A stretch of 64,000 bases of DNA. Origin: Akanthomyces muscarius (taxonomy: Eukaryota > Ascomycota > Sordariomycetes > Hypocreales > Cordycipitaceae). Positions 22,771 to 31,949 of this stretch are shown one piece after another. Both the position numbers and the translations under genes were made by a program. The stretch's first letter is position 1. Each line of letters opens with the position of its first letter. The DNA is taken from the NCBI RefSeq assembly GCF_028009165.1, contig NC_079246.1, positions 1,922,001-1,986,000 of the forward strand, read 5' to 3'. Below the pieces are notes generated by a model. It was not told where the DNA came from. It did not search any database and saw only the letters and a program-made list of their open reading frames with translations.

Positions 22771-23958
22771 ATGGCGCAGGTTCAGGGCACCAACGACGAA
22801 CGCTTTGCGGAGCTTCGAAAGATCTTCCAGGAGCACCTCGACTCTGGCGATGACCTCGGCGCCTCCATCACAGTCAACCTCGACGGCAAGAACGTCGTGG
22901 ACCTCTGGGGCGGCTACACCAGCAGCGAGCGCACCCAGCCGTGGCAGGAGGACACCATTGTCAACGTCTGGTCGTCGAGCAAGACCATCATCTCCTTTGC
23001 CATTCTCATGCTCGTGGACCGCGGCCTGCTCGACGTCCACGAAAACGTGGCCAAGTACTGGCCCGAGTTTGCCGCCAACGGCAAGGAGAACATCAAGGTC
23101 CGGCACCTGCTCTCACACACGTCCGGCCTCAGCGGCTGGGAGCAGCCGCTCACGCGCGAGGACCTGTACGACCGCGAAAAGGCGACGCGGCTGCTCGCCG
23201 CGCAGGCGCCGTGGTGGGAGCCCGGCACCGCCTCGGGCTACCACAGCCTCACCATGGGCTTCCTCCTCGGCGAGCTGGTGGTGCGTGTCGCCGGCAAGAC
23301 GATGCGGCAGTTCATCGCCGACGAGATTGCCGGCCCGCTCAAGGTCGACTTCCAGCTCGGCGCGGCCGAAAAGGACTGGCCGCGCGTGGCGACGCTCGAA
23401 ACGGGCGGCCAGGGCGACATGGTGATGCCGCCTGGCGCCCCGGAGCTCACCACCAAGTCGCTCCTCAACCCGACGCCCAACGGCAACAACGCCGGCACCG
23501 AGGGCTGGCGCCGCGCCGAGATTGGCGCCGCCAACGGCCACAGCAACTCGCGCGCGCTGGCCAAGATCATGTCGGCGATTGCGCTCGGCGGCGAGGTGGA
23601 CGGCGTGCGGCTGCTGTCGCCCGAGACTATTGACCTCATCTTCGAGGAGCAGTCGCACGGCGTCGACATGGTCATCCACCGCAACGTGCAGTTTGGCATC
23701 GGATACGGCATCTGCACGGCCGGCGACTCGGCCGTCAACGAGATCCTGCCCAGGGGCCGCGTCTGCTACTGGAGCGGCTGGGGCGGCTCCATGGTCGCGG
23801 CCGACACCGAGCGCCGGCTGACCTTTTCGTACACGATGAACAAGATGTGGATCAACGCGGGCACCCTGGGCAACCCAAACACCCTCGCGTACGGCCGGGC
23901 CGTGTACGCGGCGCTGGGCGTCAATGTGGGCACGCAGGACGGGCCGGCGAGCGGTTGA
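22771..23958 (+). CDS. Beta-lactamase-fold serine hydrolase (class C / esterase VIII type)
   Basis: Single exon, 395 aa. Start MAQVQGTNDERFAEL at 22771; the open frame extends upstream but the TATA box and leader favour this ATG. The SxxK nucleophile motif is S68-S-S-K71 in NVWSSSKTIISF, followed by LLSHTSGLSGW (about 113-123) and the Tyr motif GYHSLTMGFLLGEL (Y157) on the usual spacing. The C-terminal block CYWSGWGGSMVAADTERRL occupies the place of the KTG-like element. The family comprises carboxylesterases, D-aminopeptidases and acyltransferases as well as lactamases. No signal peptide is apparent, so a cytosolic esterase or transferase is more likely than antibiotic resistance. Very GC-rich third positions; no introns. 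Confidence 0.85.
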   Translation: MAQVQGTNDERFAELRKIFQEHLDSGDDLGASITVNLDGKNVVDLWGGYTSSERTQPWQEDTIVNVWSSSKTIISFAILMLVDRGLLDVHENVAKYWPEFAANGKENIKVRHLLSHTSGLSGWEQPLTREDLYDREKATRLLAAQAPWWEPGTASGYHSLTMGFLLGELVVRVAGKTMRQFIADEIAGPLKVDFQLGAAEKDWPRVATLETGGQGDMVMPPGAPELTTKSLLNPTPNGNNAGTEGWRRAEIGAANGHSNSRALAKIMSAIALGGEVDGVRLLSPETIDLIFEEQSHGVDMVIHRNVQFGIGYGICTAGDSAVNEILPRGRVCYWSGWGGSMVAADTERRLTFSYTMNKMWINAGTLGNPNTLAYGRAVYAALGVNVGTQDGPASG

Positions 23959-24763
23959 GAGTAGTCCAAGTCGATGCCAGGTTGGCGTGTTGTGTCGAAA
24001 GCAAGATAGATAATGGCAATAGGCTCTGAACCCGCACCTCGGGCAGTATAAGAGACTTCTGTGCATATGTTGAATTAATCGGTATCATATCAGCCTGATC
24101 GACAAGTCACTCGGTGCTGGGTGAGGTTGTGTTGGATCCCAAAGTTGCTTGTACTCCGAAGGGGGCAGTTTGGCCACGCTTCCGGGCAAGACACTGAGAA
24201 TTACCGATACCTTGTAGAGGCGCTTTGCATTTTTTTTTTCCAAGCCCACGCAATGGTTGTATTCCAGTATGTCAGTTGATCAGCCAGTTTAGAGGCGGCA
24301 ACTTCATGTACGTCGGGTTCAACCCGTCGCTGGCCGTGGTGCGCCCTGTCTCACTGGTCCCATTACAGCGGCAACGGTAGGCAGAAATGGCTGCCTTGTG
24401 CTGTATCATGGCCCAGGCACATGCGTCCCTTGATAAAGAAGCAGCAGCTTCCCGCAGAATCGCATTCTACACCTTGTGCAGAAATGGCCGTCTTCAGCCG
24501 CAGTACTCGAAAGTGGCCGGGCTGGGATGCATCCTCGAACAAGACAACTGCTCAGAACGGTAGTTGTGGCTAGGGAAAAGTCCTCTATCCTCACTCTCAG
24601 AAAAGGTTCCTGGCATGAGACATGTCGGCTCTTGAGCTTTCTGGGAGCGCACCCCTCAAGTACATAAAGAAGCGACCACCTCTCCCCGCTGTCCAGACCC
24701 TCACTGCATCAGCACAACCTGCAGGTCACCTTGACATGGACCAAAAACTCACTCGTCATCGGG
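23959..24763. other. Gene-poor intergenic region
   Basis: No coding region supported on either strand. A T-rich tract near 24230 and the sequence after the hydrolase stop fit a 3' flank. A TATA-like ACATAAA at 24662 could serve the small gene downstream. Confidence 0.4.
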
Positions 24764-25163
24764 ATGCTCAGTTCTGTACTACTTGCTCCCTTTACCGGCT
24801 CCGCTCTGGCACGGATGAGGGCAGATCCAGCGACGCTGAATGCCCGCGACGTCCAGCAAGAAGGCGCCTCTGCACCCGCAGGAGGTGTCGCCGCCGCCCG
24901 GTAATTACGCCGCTTCCCTCCCTGTAAATACCACAGCGGGAGCTCCAAGTAAAATTATCCCGTTATTCAGTGCCGCGACTGCCGCCGCGACAAGTCCACG
25001 CTCCTCAGGCCCTAGTTTACGACTACGAAGAAGGCCAGCCCAACGAGCAAGTCTCAAATTCTGGCTATGGTGACGGTGTAAGTCAAAAGAATAATTCTGT
25101 CTTTTTTTCAAGACTTTTCCAAGATTCTTCGTACAGGAGCATGCGGAACGAAACGTACCGTGA
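24764..25163 (+). CDS. Putative small secreted protein (three exons, tentative)
   Basis: Tentative model join(24764..24884,24971..25077,25137..25163), 84 aa. It begins MLSSVLLAPFTGSALA, a plausible cleaved signal peptide. The mature part is cysteine-free and polar, with QALVYDYEEGQPNEQVSNSG in the middle. Intron 2 has a perfect donor GTAAGT and acceptor TACAG. Intron 1 is uncertain: GTGTCG...TTCAG is used here, but GTAATT at 24901 is an alternative donor that leads to a different C-terminus, and without splicing the ORF stops after 46 aa. A TATA-like element lies about 100 bp upstream. No family recognised. Evidence is only the signal peptide, splice signals and protein-like composition. Confidence 0.3.
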
Positions 25164-25667
25164 TAAAGGTCCTAATATAAATTGTTTGGATCGTTCTGGT
25201 CGTCCTGTGGAATTTTCTTCCAGGAGTTTGCAACTCTACTCGATCGACTGGTTATTGCTCGTCTTTCTGAACTTCTCGTGGGTGCTTCCATTCGTCAGCT
25301 GTTCTGGGCAGTACCAACTTTCTTGTACCACATTGACGCACTCCATAAGCTCATCTTCCTTGTTGGACGTCTGGCCTTGGCGCAGCTGGCTTCCTGCCAG
25401 ACGTCACTCGTTACACCGCTTGGTAATTTTGGGGTTTTTGTTTTCAACCTCTCGTTCTTTCAATCATGACTTTTGTGAAAACAGAGCTTCTGTAGTCTCG
25501 CGCAATATAGTTACAACATTACTTATAACCTCTATCAAAGACTTGGGTCCGTACTGACCCATCTACACATGGCATTAGCGGCTGGGGGAGACGTGCGCGC
25601 AATTCCATGCCGCTGCCCGCCCTCGTTCCAAAAGCTGCGCATCCAAGCCTCTCTCGTCACTTTGCTG
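25164..25667. other. No supported gene
   Basis: Open frames of 95-195 codons exist on the plus strand but lack a start context, recognised motif or sensible composition. Nothing assignable. Confidence 0.35.
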
Positions 25668-26092
25668 TCACACCAGTACCAAAGATTCCAGTGCGCGGTA
25701 AACTAGCGGCTGCATCATCATCTCGCACAGGCCGCACTGCCATGGCTGCTTGCGACTACGACTCCGACTGCGGCTGCCGGGCGGGAGGGCCAGACAGACG
25801 AGAGGCGACAGCGAAAGCTCAGTACTCTGCAGAGGTTCCCTGGGCATGAAGTTAGCATCATGGCAATGCTATATACTCCTTGAAATTGCTGTCCTACATA
25901 CGACCTCATCTTTTCAAAACGTTTATCGGCTCTCGCAGTCTCCTGCTGACCCGGGTAGGACACAATCTCCGTCATGCGCTCGTGCTTCTCGGCCTGGGTC
26001 TCGCAGGAAGGAAGAGGAGGCGTCATGTAACACGACATGATGTCCAAGCCCGACGCGGGTCGCAGGGCAAAAGACAGCCCGATGCCAAACAT
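25668..26092 (-). CDS. Hypothetical protein, two exons
   Basis: Tentative model complement(join(25668..25839,25902..26092)), 120 aa. The 62-nt intron is textbook: GTATGT donor, GCTAAC branch site, CCCAG acceptor, and phase is kept (TC|G). Exon 1 ends with a charged, protein-like segment EKHERMTEIVSYPG followed by ARADKRFEKM; exon 2 contains an RSRSRSR tract and a CxxC pair (QCGLC). An in-frame ATG at 26038 (MSCYMTPPLPSC) is an alternative start, since the ATG at 26092 lies directly next to TATA-like sequence. Not recognised. The start is divergent from the Cys-rich secreted peptide gene 125 bp away. Confidence 0.4.
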
Positions 26093-26217
26093 CTATATAT
26101 ATTCCTCACAGTCCCTCCGAATGTCGGCACATTATCGCGGTCGACATCTTGATTTATATGCACCCCCTCTGGCACTCTGTCAAAAAAACAAGCCATCCAT
26201 ACTAGAAGTATTTGACA

Positions 26218-26534
26218 ATGCGCTTCCTCATTGCCCTCCTTCTTCCCACCGCCGTTTTCGCACGGTATGGTTTCCCGTACCAATGCGGTTCCGGCAACGT
26301 AAGTTATAGACAAGTCACACCTTCGTGTGCCTTTCCTACACTTCTTTAGCTGTCGTGCTCATGACACTGACCACTTTTCCACCGGTTATGTAGGGCGCGG
26401 TCTGGTGCAAGGCCCACGACTGCTGCAAGGTGACGGACGGTCAGGGGTCGTGCGCCCTTGTATGCTACAACACTGGCTGCTCCTGCGACACAGGGTTCTA
26501 CTGCGATGGCGAAGGGACGTGTACTGAAAAGTGA
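26218..26534 (+). CDS. Cysteine-rich small secreted protein (10 Cys)
   Basis: Model join(26218..26298,26394..26534), 73 aa. Exon 1 encodes a classic signal peptide MRFLIALLLPTAVFA, then RYGFPYQCGSGN; the donor is GTAAGT and the acceptor TATGTAG, phase 0. The other in-range acceptor at 26349 leads at once to a stop. The mature protein is about 58 residues with ten cysteines, including a CC pair, CSC and CDTGFYCDGEGTC near the end, suggesting five disulfides and a compact knotted fold. The family is not recognised; the tail loosely recalls trypsin-inhibitor-like or EGF-like spacing. Likely extracellular; defence-type peptide, inhibitor and effector are all possible. A TATATATAT run at 26094-26102 and TTTATATG at 26153 are candidate promoter elements. 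Confidence 0.7.
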
Positions 26535-26716
26535 CAATCTGTTGGTTCTTGTCTATCCTAGGAGTGTCGGATGACGGCCCAACAGACAGCGATTGCTATA
26601 GGCTGCCGTGAAAAGAAAGGAGGACACTAGAAGAAAGGCTTTTGGGGAATTTATATATCGTACCGAAGTGTTGGGTTATAGGGCAGTTCATCAAGGTCAT
26701 TTCTATTCTAAAAGGC

Positions 26717-28507
26717 TTATACTTTCCCTCCACCGCCGCCAATGTAGTAGGGCTCTGCGCCGGCCCCAAATATGAGGTGTGGTTTGCGCTGGGCCAGGTC
26801 AAGAATGGTCACGGCAAAGACACCGTTGGCCCAAGCAAACCAGCTGCGCGTAAATGAGGCAACGTAATTAACATCAATACTTTCGTGGACGAGGCCTTTG
26901 AGGGAGGCGCCGAGAACCATGTTGACGCACTCCATGATCTCTTCGTCATCGTCAGAAGTCTGGGCTTGAACCAGCAAGCTCATGGGCCAGGCATTCTTCA
27001 AGCCGATGTGCGGGCCTGTTAATATGTTAGAAATATACTGCAGAGTAGCTACACGCAGCTGCGCAATTTCTGTACTCACCTCCGATACCCTTAAACTTCC
27101 TACCACTAAGGTAATACGGGTTTCCTTTCTTGCTTAGAAGCATCTTGCGTGTATTTTGGTAAATTGGGTCCTTGACGTCGACAAAGCCCATTAAAGGCAA
27201 AGCCAGCAACGACGGGTAATTTGCATCGTCCATGATGATAGATGAGCCGAACCCATCCACTTCGTACGCAAAGACTTTGCCGAACGTCTTGTGCTCAATG
27301 ATTCCGTGCTCCATGACACCTTCGCGCATGGTTTTGCTCCACTTTTCGAGCTCAGCGCCAACGGTGGTCTTGCCAATCTTGTTGAGCATGGCAGCGGCGC
27401 GGCCCAGTTCAACCGACATCATGGCGTTTGCCGGGATAAAGAAGCCAAGGATGGTGGCATCGTCACTGGGACGAAAGGCGGATCGCACAAGGCCGGTACC
27501 ACCGTTGAGGGGGTTGCCCACGCCGGCCAAGTTGAGCGTTTCGGTGCCTATGTTGGTCGTGCGTTGAAATGTGTACCTATTTCTAACATAATTGCCATCT
27601 TCGTCGAACGTCGGTTTCGATTGCTCCTCCAGGACCGACAAGACGGCCTCGACTGCCAGCAGCCATCGCTTGTTAACAAACTCGGAGGATCCGGTGTGTT
27701 CGTAAAAGTCGTTGCCAATCTTGAGAAAGTGTGCGAGCGAGTCGAGCTCATATTTGCACTCAAAAACGGCGCTGGGCTCGTAGGCCGGGTAGACGACGTC
27801 GTCCTGGCCATTTGCCGTGACGGGCAGGTCGCTAATGGGCGGCGGCTGGAAAGCATTGCAGTATGGCGCCTTAATGACGTACTCGGACTGCGTGTTGATG
27901 GCGCCGAGGATCAGCTCGAAGATGGCTGGGTCCTTGCTCGCAAGCTCCTGGTACGGACGCAGCTGGTTTGTCGAGTCGCGCAGCCACTCGGCAATAATGT
28001 CACCGGTGATGACAAAGGACTGGGGTCCATTCCAGGCTTCGTCGTCCTCGGCCCATCGCAAGCCGGTCATGCGGACGAAGCCCTGGTCCTTGTCCTTGCT
28101 GTGGAACTTGACTGTTGTATCAGTGGTCGAGGGAAAGGCGTTCTCGAAGAGGCGGGCAAGGTCTGCGTCCTTGATACGCGAAGTGACGTCTTGGATGACT
28201 TGCTCGATGGCATCGGAGTGAAATGTTCGGCATTCGGGAGAAGGTCTTTGGAAGGGGAGCTTGAGCTTGCCGGTGCTTAGCGGGCGACTTTGGCGCGATT
28301 AGCCATGCCGGGACAACCTTATTTGATAATTTTGCACCTTTAGGTAGGCAAAGAGAAATACGGAGAGACTTACTGTGGAAGGCTGGCATAGCTGGCATAG
28401 TTGGGACAGGCCTTGCTGAGGGGAGCTTGCTGTTGCTTGTTGGCGTCTGCTTGAACAGCGACGACAACAGCGGCGAGCAAACCGCCGGCGAGCAATCGCG
28501 CAGCCAT
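26717..28507 (-). CDS. Secreted glycoside hydrolase family 125 (exo-alpha-1,6-mannosidase)
   Basis: Model complement(join(26717..27015,27080..28287,28374..28507)), 546 aa. Exon 1 supplies a signal peptide (MAARLLAGGLLAAVVVAVQA); introns of 86 and 64 nt have GTAAGT and GTGAGT donors and keep frame (LPH|RPLSTGK, KGIGG|PHIGLKNAW). GH125 (DUF1237) signatures: FVRMTGLRWAEDDEAW, FVITGDIIAEWLRDSTNQLRPY (about residues 125-150), ECKYELDSLAHFLKIGNDFY, GLVRSAFRPSDDATI, and C-terminal NAWPMSLLVQAQTS and SFTRSWFAWANGVF. The family removes non-reducing terminal alpha-1,6-linked mannose, acting on N-glycan or mannan fragments. Secretion suggests use in cell-wall or glycoprotein turnover outside the cell. 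Length is typical of fungal members. Confidence 0.9.
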
Positions 28508-29415
28508 CACGCAGGTTAAAACAGACGCCTTGCTCTAAGCCCAGCGGAGTCAATTTTTCAAGGTAGCCTAGACTTGGCAATGGCTGAGGTGTGATGCGAG
28601 GCTGTAGACGGGCCCGAAGTCGTTTGGTTGTAGCTCCAAGGTCCAAGATGGATGGTTGGCAGCAGAAACAAGCCTTGGCTCAGCGCCGCCGGCCAGGTAC
28701 CCGGCGGCGGGGCAGGTTAGCGGGTATAACTAACGCAGGAACGGCTGTAAATACTCAGCCAGCTACGTATTGAATTGATCCAGGCCCTCCGTTAATGGTG
28801 CTTATTTATATATACACATCTATAGTATAGCTCTGGAAAGAAAGAAAAATGAAATACTGAAAGGATAAGCAGTTTCTTTGCCCATTGTGGCTAACTCACG
28901 CGGATACCATCACCACAGAATGATGGCCCGTGTTATCACCGGCCACCGACACTACAGGTACTTGACTGAAATAATTCGTCCAGGGTTCACCTAAGTTTAT
29001 CAGTTTTCTTCCGATATTATACGCGCAGACACAACTGATATAAGACGAGTCACGACAGCAACTCCTTCATTGGTTCACCTGTAGGGTACCCTTCTGCGTC
29101 GGGTTACGCCCAAACTCTAAAAACGAATCACAAAGCGCTGTAACCGTGCTGCATTCCCGAAAAGTTCTGGGCTGCCAACCAAGGCTGCGAAAAACCTTCC
29201 GGTCGCCGTTGCTCGGGCCTCGAAAACGTGGTTGGTGGGACTCGCATCGGGAGGATGCCTTGAAGACGCTGCCGTCGGGGCCGTGAAAGATGCGAATACC
29301 GAGCTCTTTTGGTAGTATAAATGACGGGCGTACTTCGCGATTCTCAGCTGAAAGTGTTTCATCTAAACTCGAGAAAGTCGTACATCAGTTGACACTTACA
29401 CTTGCACCCACCATC
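28508..29415. other. Divergent intergenic region
   Basis: Upstream of the GH125 gene (-) and of the small secreted gene starting at 29416 (+). No coding region seen apart from the TATA box noted separately. Confidence 0.45.
29316..29322 (+). promoter_or_regulatory. TATA box of four-exon secreted protein gene
   Basis: TATAAAT 94 bp upstream of the ATG at 29416, the usual spacing in filamentous fungi. It supports transcription of the gene model that follows. Confidence 0.55.
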
Positions 29416-29989
29416 ATGCGGTTCACCAACCTTCTCACAAGCGTTGCCTCCCTTGCCGCTCTAGGTGCTGCGGACGATCTACCCAAAGGCGTTGCTGTAA
29501 AGACACCCTCATTCGTCCCTTGCCAATGTTTCAAGAAAGATACTAATATCGCATCGTCAGATCCGTATATTCCCCGTCACAGGCTCCGGACACTGGGACA
29601 TTGCCGCCGGCCAGCACTGCTCAAACCTCGGCCTACTTAAGTGAGTGCACCACACCAGCTGACACACCCAGAAGAATTGCTTCACTTTTCCGGGCGTCAC
29701 GAAACTAATGCTCAGCAGACGCCTCTTCAACGCTGCCACTGTCGCTCCTTGGGCTGAGTGTCGACTGTACCAGTACGTGGCTGCCCCCATTCTCCCAGTC
29801 TACAACAAGACGGCTAACATGACGCCAGACACCTTGACTGCTACGATGAATTCCGCGATCATAGATTGGAGGGCGGTGAGTATAATCTCACCGAAATAGA
29901 CTTCCAGTCTATCTACTGCCCGTTTCGCTAAGGTGACGTAGACCGCTGGCGCAGCTCGATTTGAGTATTCCGTGGCATTCTTCACCTAA
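29416..29989 (+). CDS. Small secreted protein of unknown function (four exons)
   Basis: Model join(29416..29496,29561..29640,29719..29875,29942..29989), 121 aa. Signal peptide MRFTNLLTSVASLAALGAA. All three introns (64, 78 and 66 nt) have good signals: GTAAAG with TACTAAT and TCAG; GTGAGT with ACTAAT and AGCAG; GTGAGT with CGCTAAG and GTAG. Phases agree throughout, giving IRIFPVTGSGHWDIAAGQHC, then KRLFNAATVAPWAECRLYQY, and the terminus TAGAARFEYSVAFFT. The mature protein has two cysteines (one disulfide possible), one NKT glycosylation sequon and mixed composition. I do not recognise a family. The unspliced frame stops after 75 codons, so automatic calls may truncate it. Confidence 0.65.
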
Positions 29990-30135
29990 CATACAGAACT
30001 CAATACACATAAAAATTGTCACTTTGGTAGCTACTGTATCCTCCTCAAAATTGACAAGTGGAATGGGTATCATAATATATTGAGCCTATGCTTAGAAAAA
30101 GCTTCCTAACTGAAGTCGAAAGAAGGCGCCCGTCC

Positions 30136-31635
30136 TTACCATCCCCATGTACGGCTAGATGCTGTAAAGATAGGCGGTTTCCACTGCACCTTGGCAGCGT
30201 CCAGTGTCCGTCTTGGTTTTAGCAGGCGCTTTTCTCGCTGCTGAATTAGCTTCTCCGGAATCACAATCTTGTGATCACTCTTGTGATAGACCTGCATCTT
30301 CATCGCTTGCAGCGTATGCTCCACATCCACAGTCGTCATCGCCAGCGCCGACGAAATCGCCTCAATCGTCACCTTCTCACCGCGCTCGCAGGCACCCACC
30401 AACAAGTCCAATATATTCTCTGCCCAGTACTGACGATAGCTCAGCAGTCCCAAATCGGAGAGCGGCTTCTCAGGGGAGCCCAGCTTGCCTTCAATCTTGG
30501 ATAGCTCGTACGAAAACTGGATCAACAGTCGCCCATAGCCTTTTCTTTGATATTGTGGTAATGTCAGGATACACGCAACGTTGTAACCATCTGCGCTTTC
30601 CTTTTCTTTAGAAAAGTACCCCACAAACGGGAAACCCTTGTCGGTGCGGGCAGCCATGACGTAGAAAAGGAATGGATCGACATCGTAGTATAGCGTCTTG
30701 TGATCCAGAAACATTTTTGACACCAAGCACAGGTTGCGACACCACGTCCGTTGACGTCTACCATCAATCTCGAAGAAGGATACGTAGTCGTCTCTATATA
30801 TTTCGTTGCCGGGCGGATGCTGCAGCGTGCACTTGTGGCGGTGGCGGTTAAAGGAGAACTCGTCTCCATAGTAGCTCAGGCAAAACTCGCAGATGAAGAT
30901 GATATCTTCGCCGCTGAACGATTCCGGGTAAGGTGAAAAGTACCATGGAAATAGGTCAAATTTGCCAAATTGGACCTTGGATATATTTCGAATACGGGAG
31001 ACTTCGGTCGGGTTCTGCGTCATGGAGCCGGATGTTCGAAGCTTCTCGATTTCCTCCTCGCGGCTAAACTCCTCCTTGTCGTCCTCCTTTTCGTCGACGT
31101 CCATCTCGTCGCCGCCTGCTGGTGTCGCGGGTGTCGTGCCTGGCCCCGCGCTGTCGGGAGCCTGCGAGTCGCCGTCGGGGCCGACAGAGGTAGACTTGCG
31201 CTGCGATTCCACAAAGTCGCTCCAGGGATGAGGCGTCGTCGCTTCGGATTTTATCGAGTCCTCTCGCTTGCCAGGCCGTTTTTGATTCTTCTTGGCCACG
31301 GCCGATTTTTTGATCGCGCCCGACGGCACTTTTTTCTTGTTGGCTTCCTTGGGCTTGTCTTTCTCGGGGTTCGGCCACTCGACCTCTTGCGACAGGTCGA
31401 TGCGCGCGAGAGGGACCCATTCGTCGAGGCGCTTGTTGAAGTTGTCGAAATTGCAGTAAAATTGCTTGCCGCTCTTGGTCTCCTTAATGCTCAAAATCTC
31501 GGCACGGCGCGGCTGGCCGTCCTTCTTGACCCATGCGATGACACCGGTAGCGAGGGTGTCAGCCGTGGCAAACGACTTGAGGCGCGGCACGTCAGCGCCG
31601 ACGGCCGGCTCTCCATTTGATGGGCCGGCAGTCAT
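30136..31635 (-). CDS. ESA1: MYST histone acetyltransferase ESA1
   Basis: Catalytic subunit of NuA4, acetylating histones H4 and H2A at promoters and DNA breaks. Single exon, 499 aa; the first in-frame ATG (31635) gives MTAGPSNGEPAVG. Chromo-barrel about residues 28-90 (KKDGQPRRAEILSIKE; NKRLDEWVPLARID). The linker is Lys/Ser/Asp-rich. The MYST domain begins near 210 with C2HC finger C249, C252, H265 and C269 (FICEFCLSYYG), the acetyl-accepting Cys C355 in YNVACILTLPQY, the acetyl-CoA loop QRKGYGR (363-369) and the catalytic Glu E389 in SPEKPLSDLGLLSY. All essential residues are present. The C-terminus extends about 20 residues beyond the core. Confidence 0.95.
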   Translation of the reverse strand: MTAGPSNGEPAVGADVPRLKSFATADTLATGVIAWVKKDGQPRRAEILSIKETKSGKQFYCNFDNFNKRLDEWVPLARIDLSQEVEWPNPEKDKPKEANKKKVPSGAIKKSAVAKKNQKRPGKREDSIKSEATTPHPWSDFVESQRKSTSVGPDGDSQAPDSAGPGTTPATPAGGDEMDVDEKEDDKEEFSREEEIEKLRTSGSMTQNPTEVSRIRNISKVQFGKFDLFPWYFSPYPESFSGEDIIFICEFCLSYYGDEFSFNRHRHKCTLQHPPGNEIYRDDYVSFFEIDGRRQRTWCRNLCLVSKMFLDHKTLYYDVDPFLFYVMAARTDKGFPFVGYFSKEKESADGYNVACILTLPQYQRKGYGRLLIQFSYELSKIEGKLGSPEKPLSDLGLLSYRQYWAENILDLLVGACERGEKVTIEAISSALAMTTVDVEHTLQAMKMQVYHKSDHKIVIPEKLIQQREKRLLKPRRTLDAAKVQWKPPIFTASSRTWGW

Positions 31636-31949
31636 TTTGATGAAGACCTGGTGGCGCGCTGGCAAAGTTGATGAAGATGATAATGGCTAGGTATGCAATG
31701 CGACGCGATGGAGCGAGATAATACGGCGACTTTCTTCTTGGTGGCGCAACGGCAGAAACTGCATTTTAGTGGCGGGGCCGACGAGTTGGGCAGGCGGTGG
31801 CGAAGGACGCCTGCTATCGCTCCTAGGTCGGTCTCTCTAGTAGACGTATTGAGATAGACAGGATTGAAGGATCGCAACCGACGAGACGCGTGGCAAAAAT
31901 GTGAACTGAAATTGGAAACCCACCCTCTTAGGACAAGCAGCTCCCCCCA

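Noticed and set aside
23113..24066. Long open frames opposite and inside the beta-lactamase-fold gene
   Set aside because: Arg/Ala-rich shadows produced by high GC at third positions.
25182..25557. Hydrophobic plus-strand frames resembling a transposon or membrane protein
   Set aside because: No start context, no recognised domain, no terminal repeats or target duplications.
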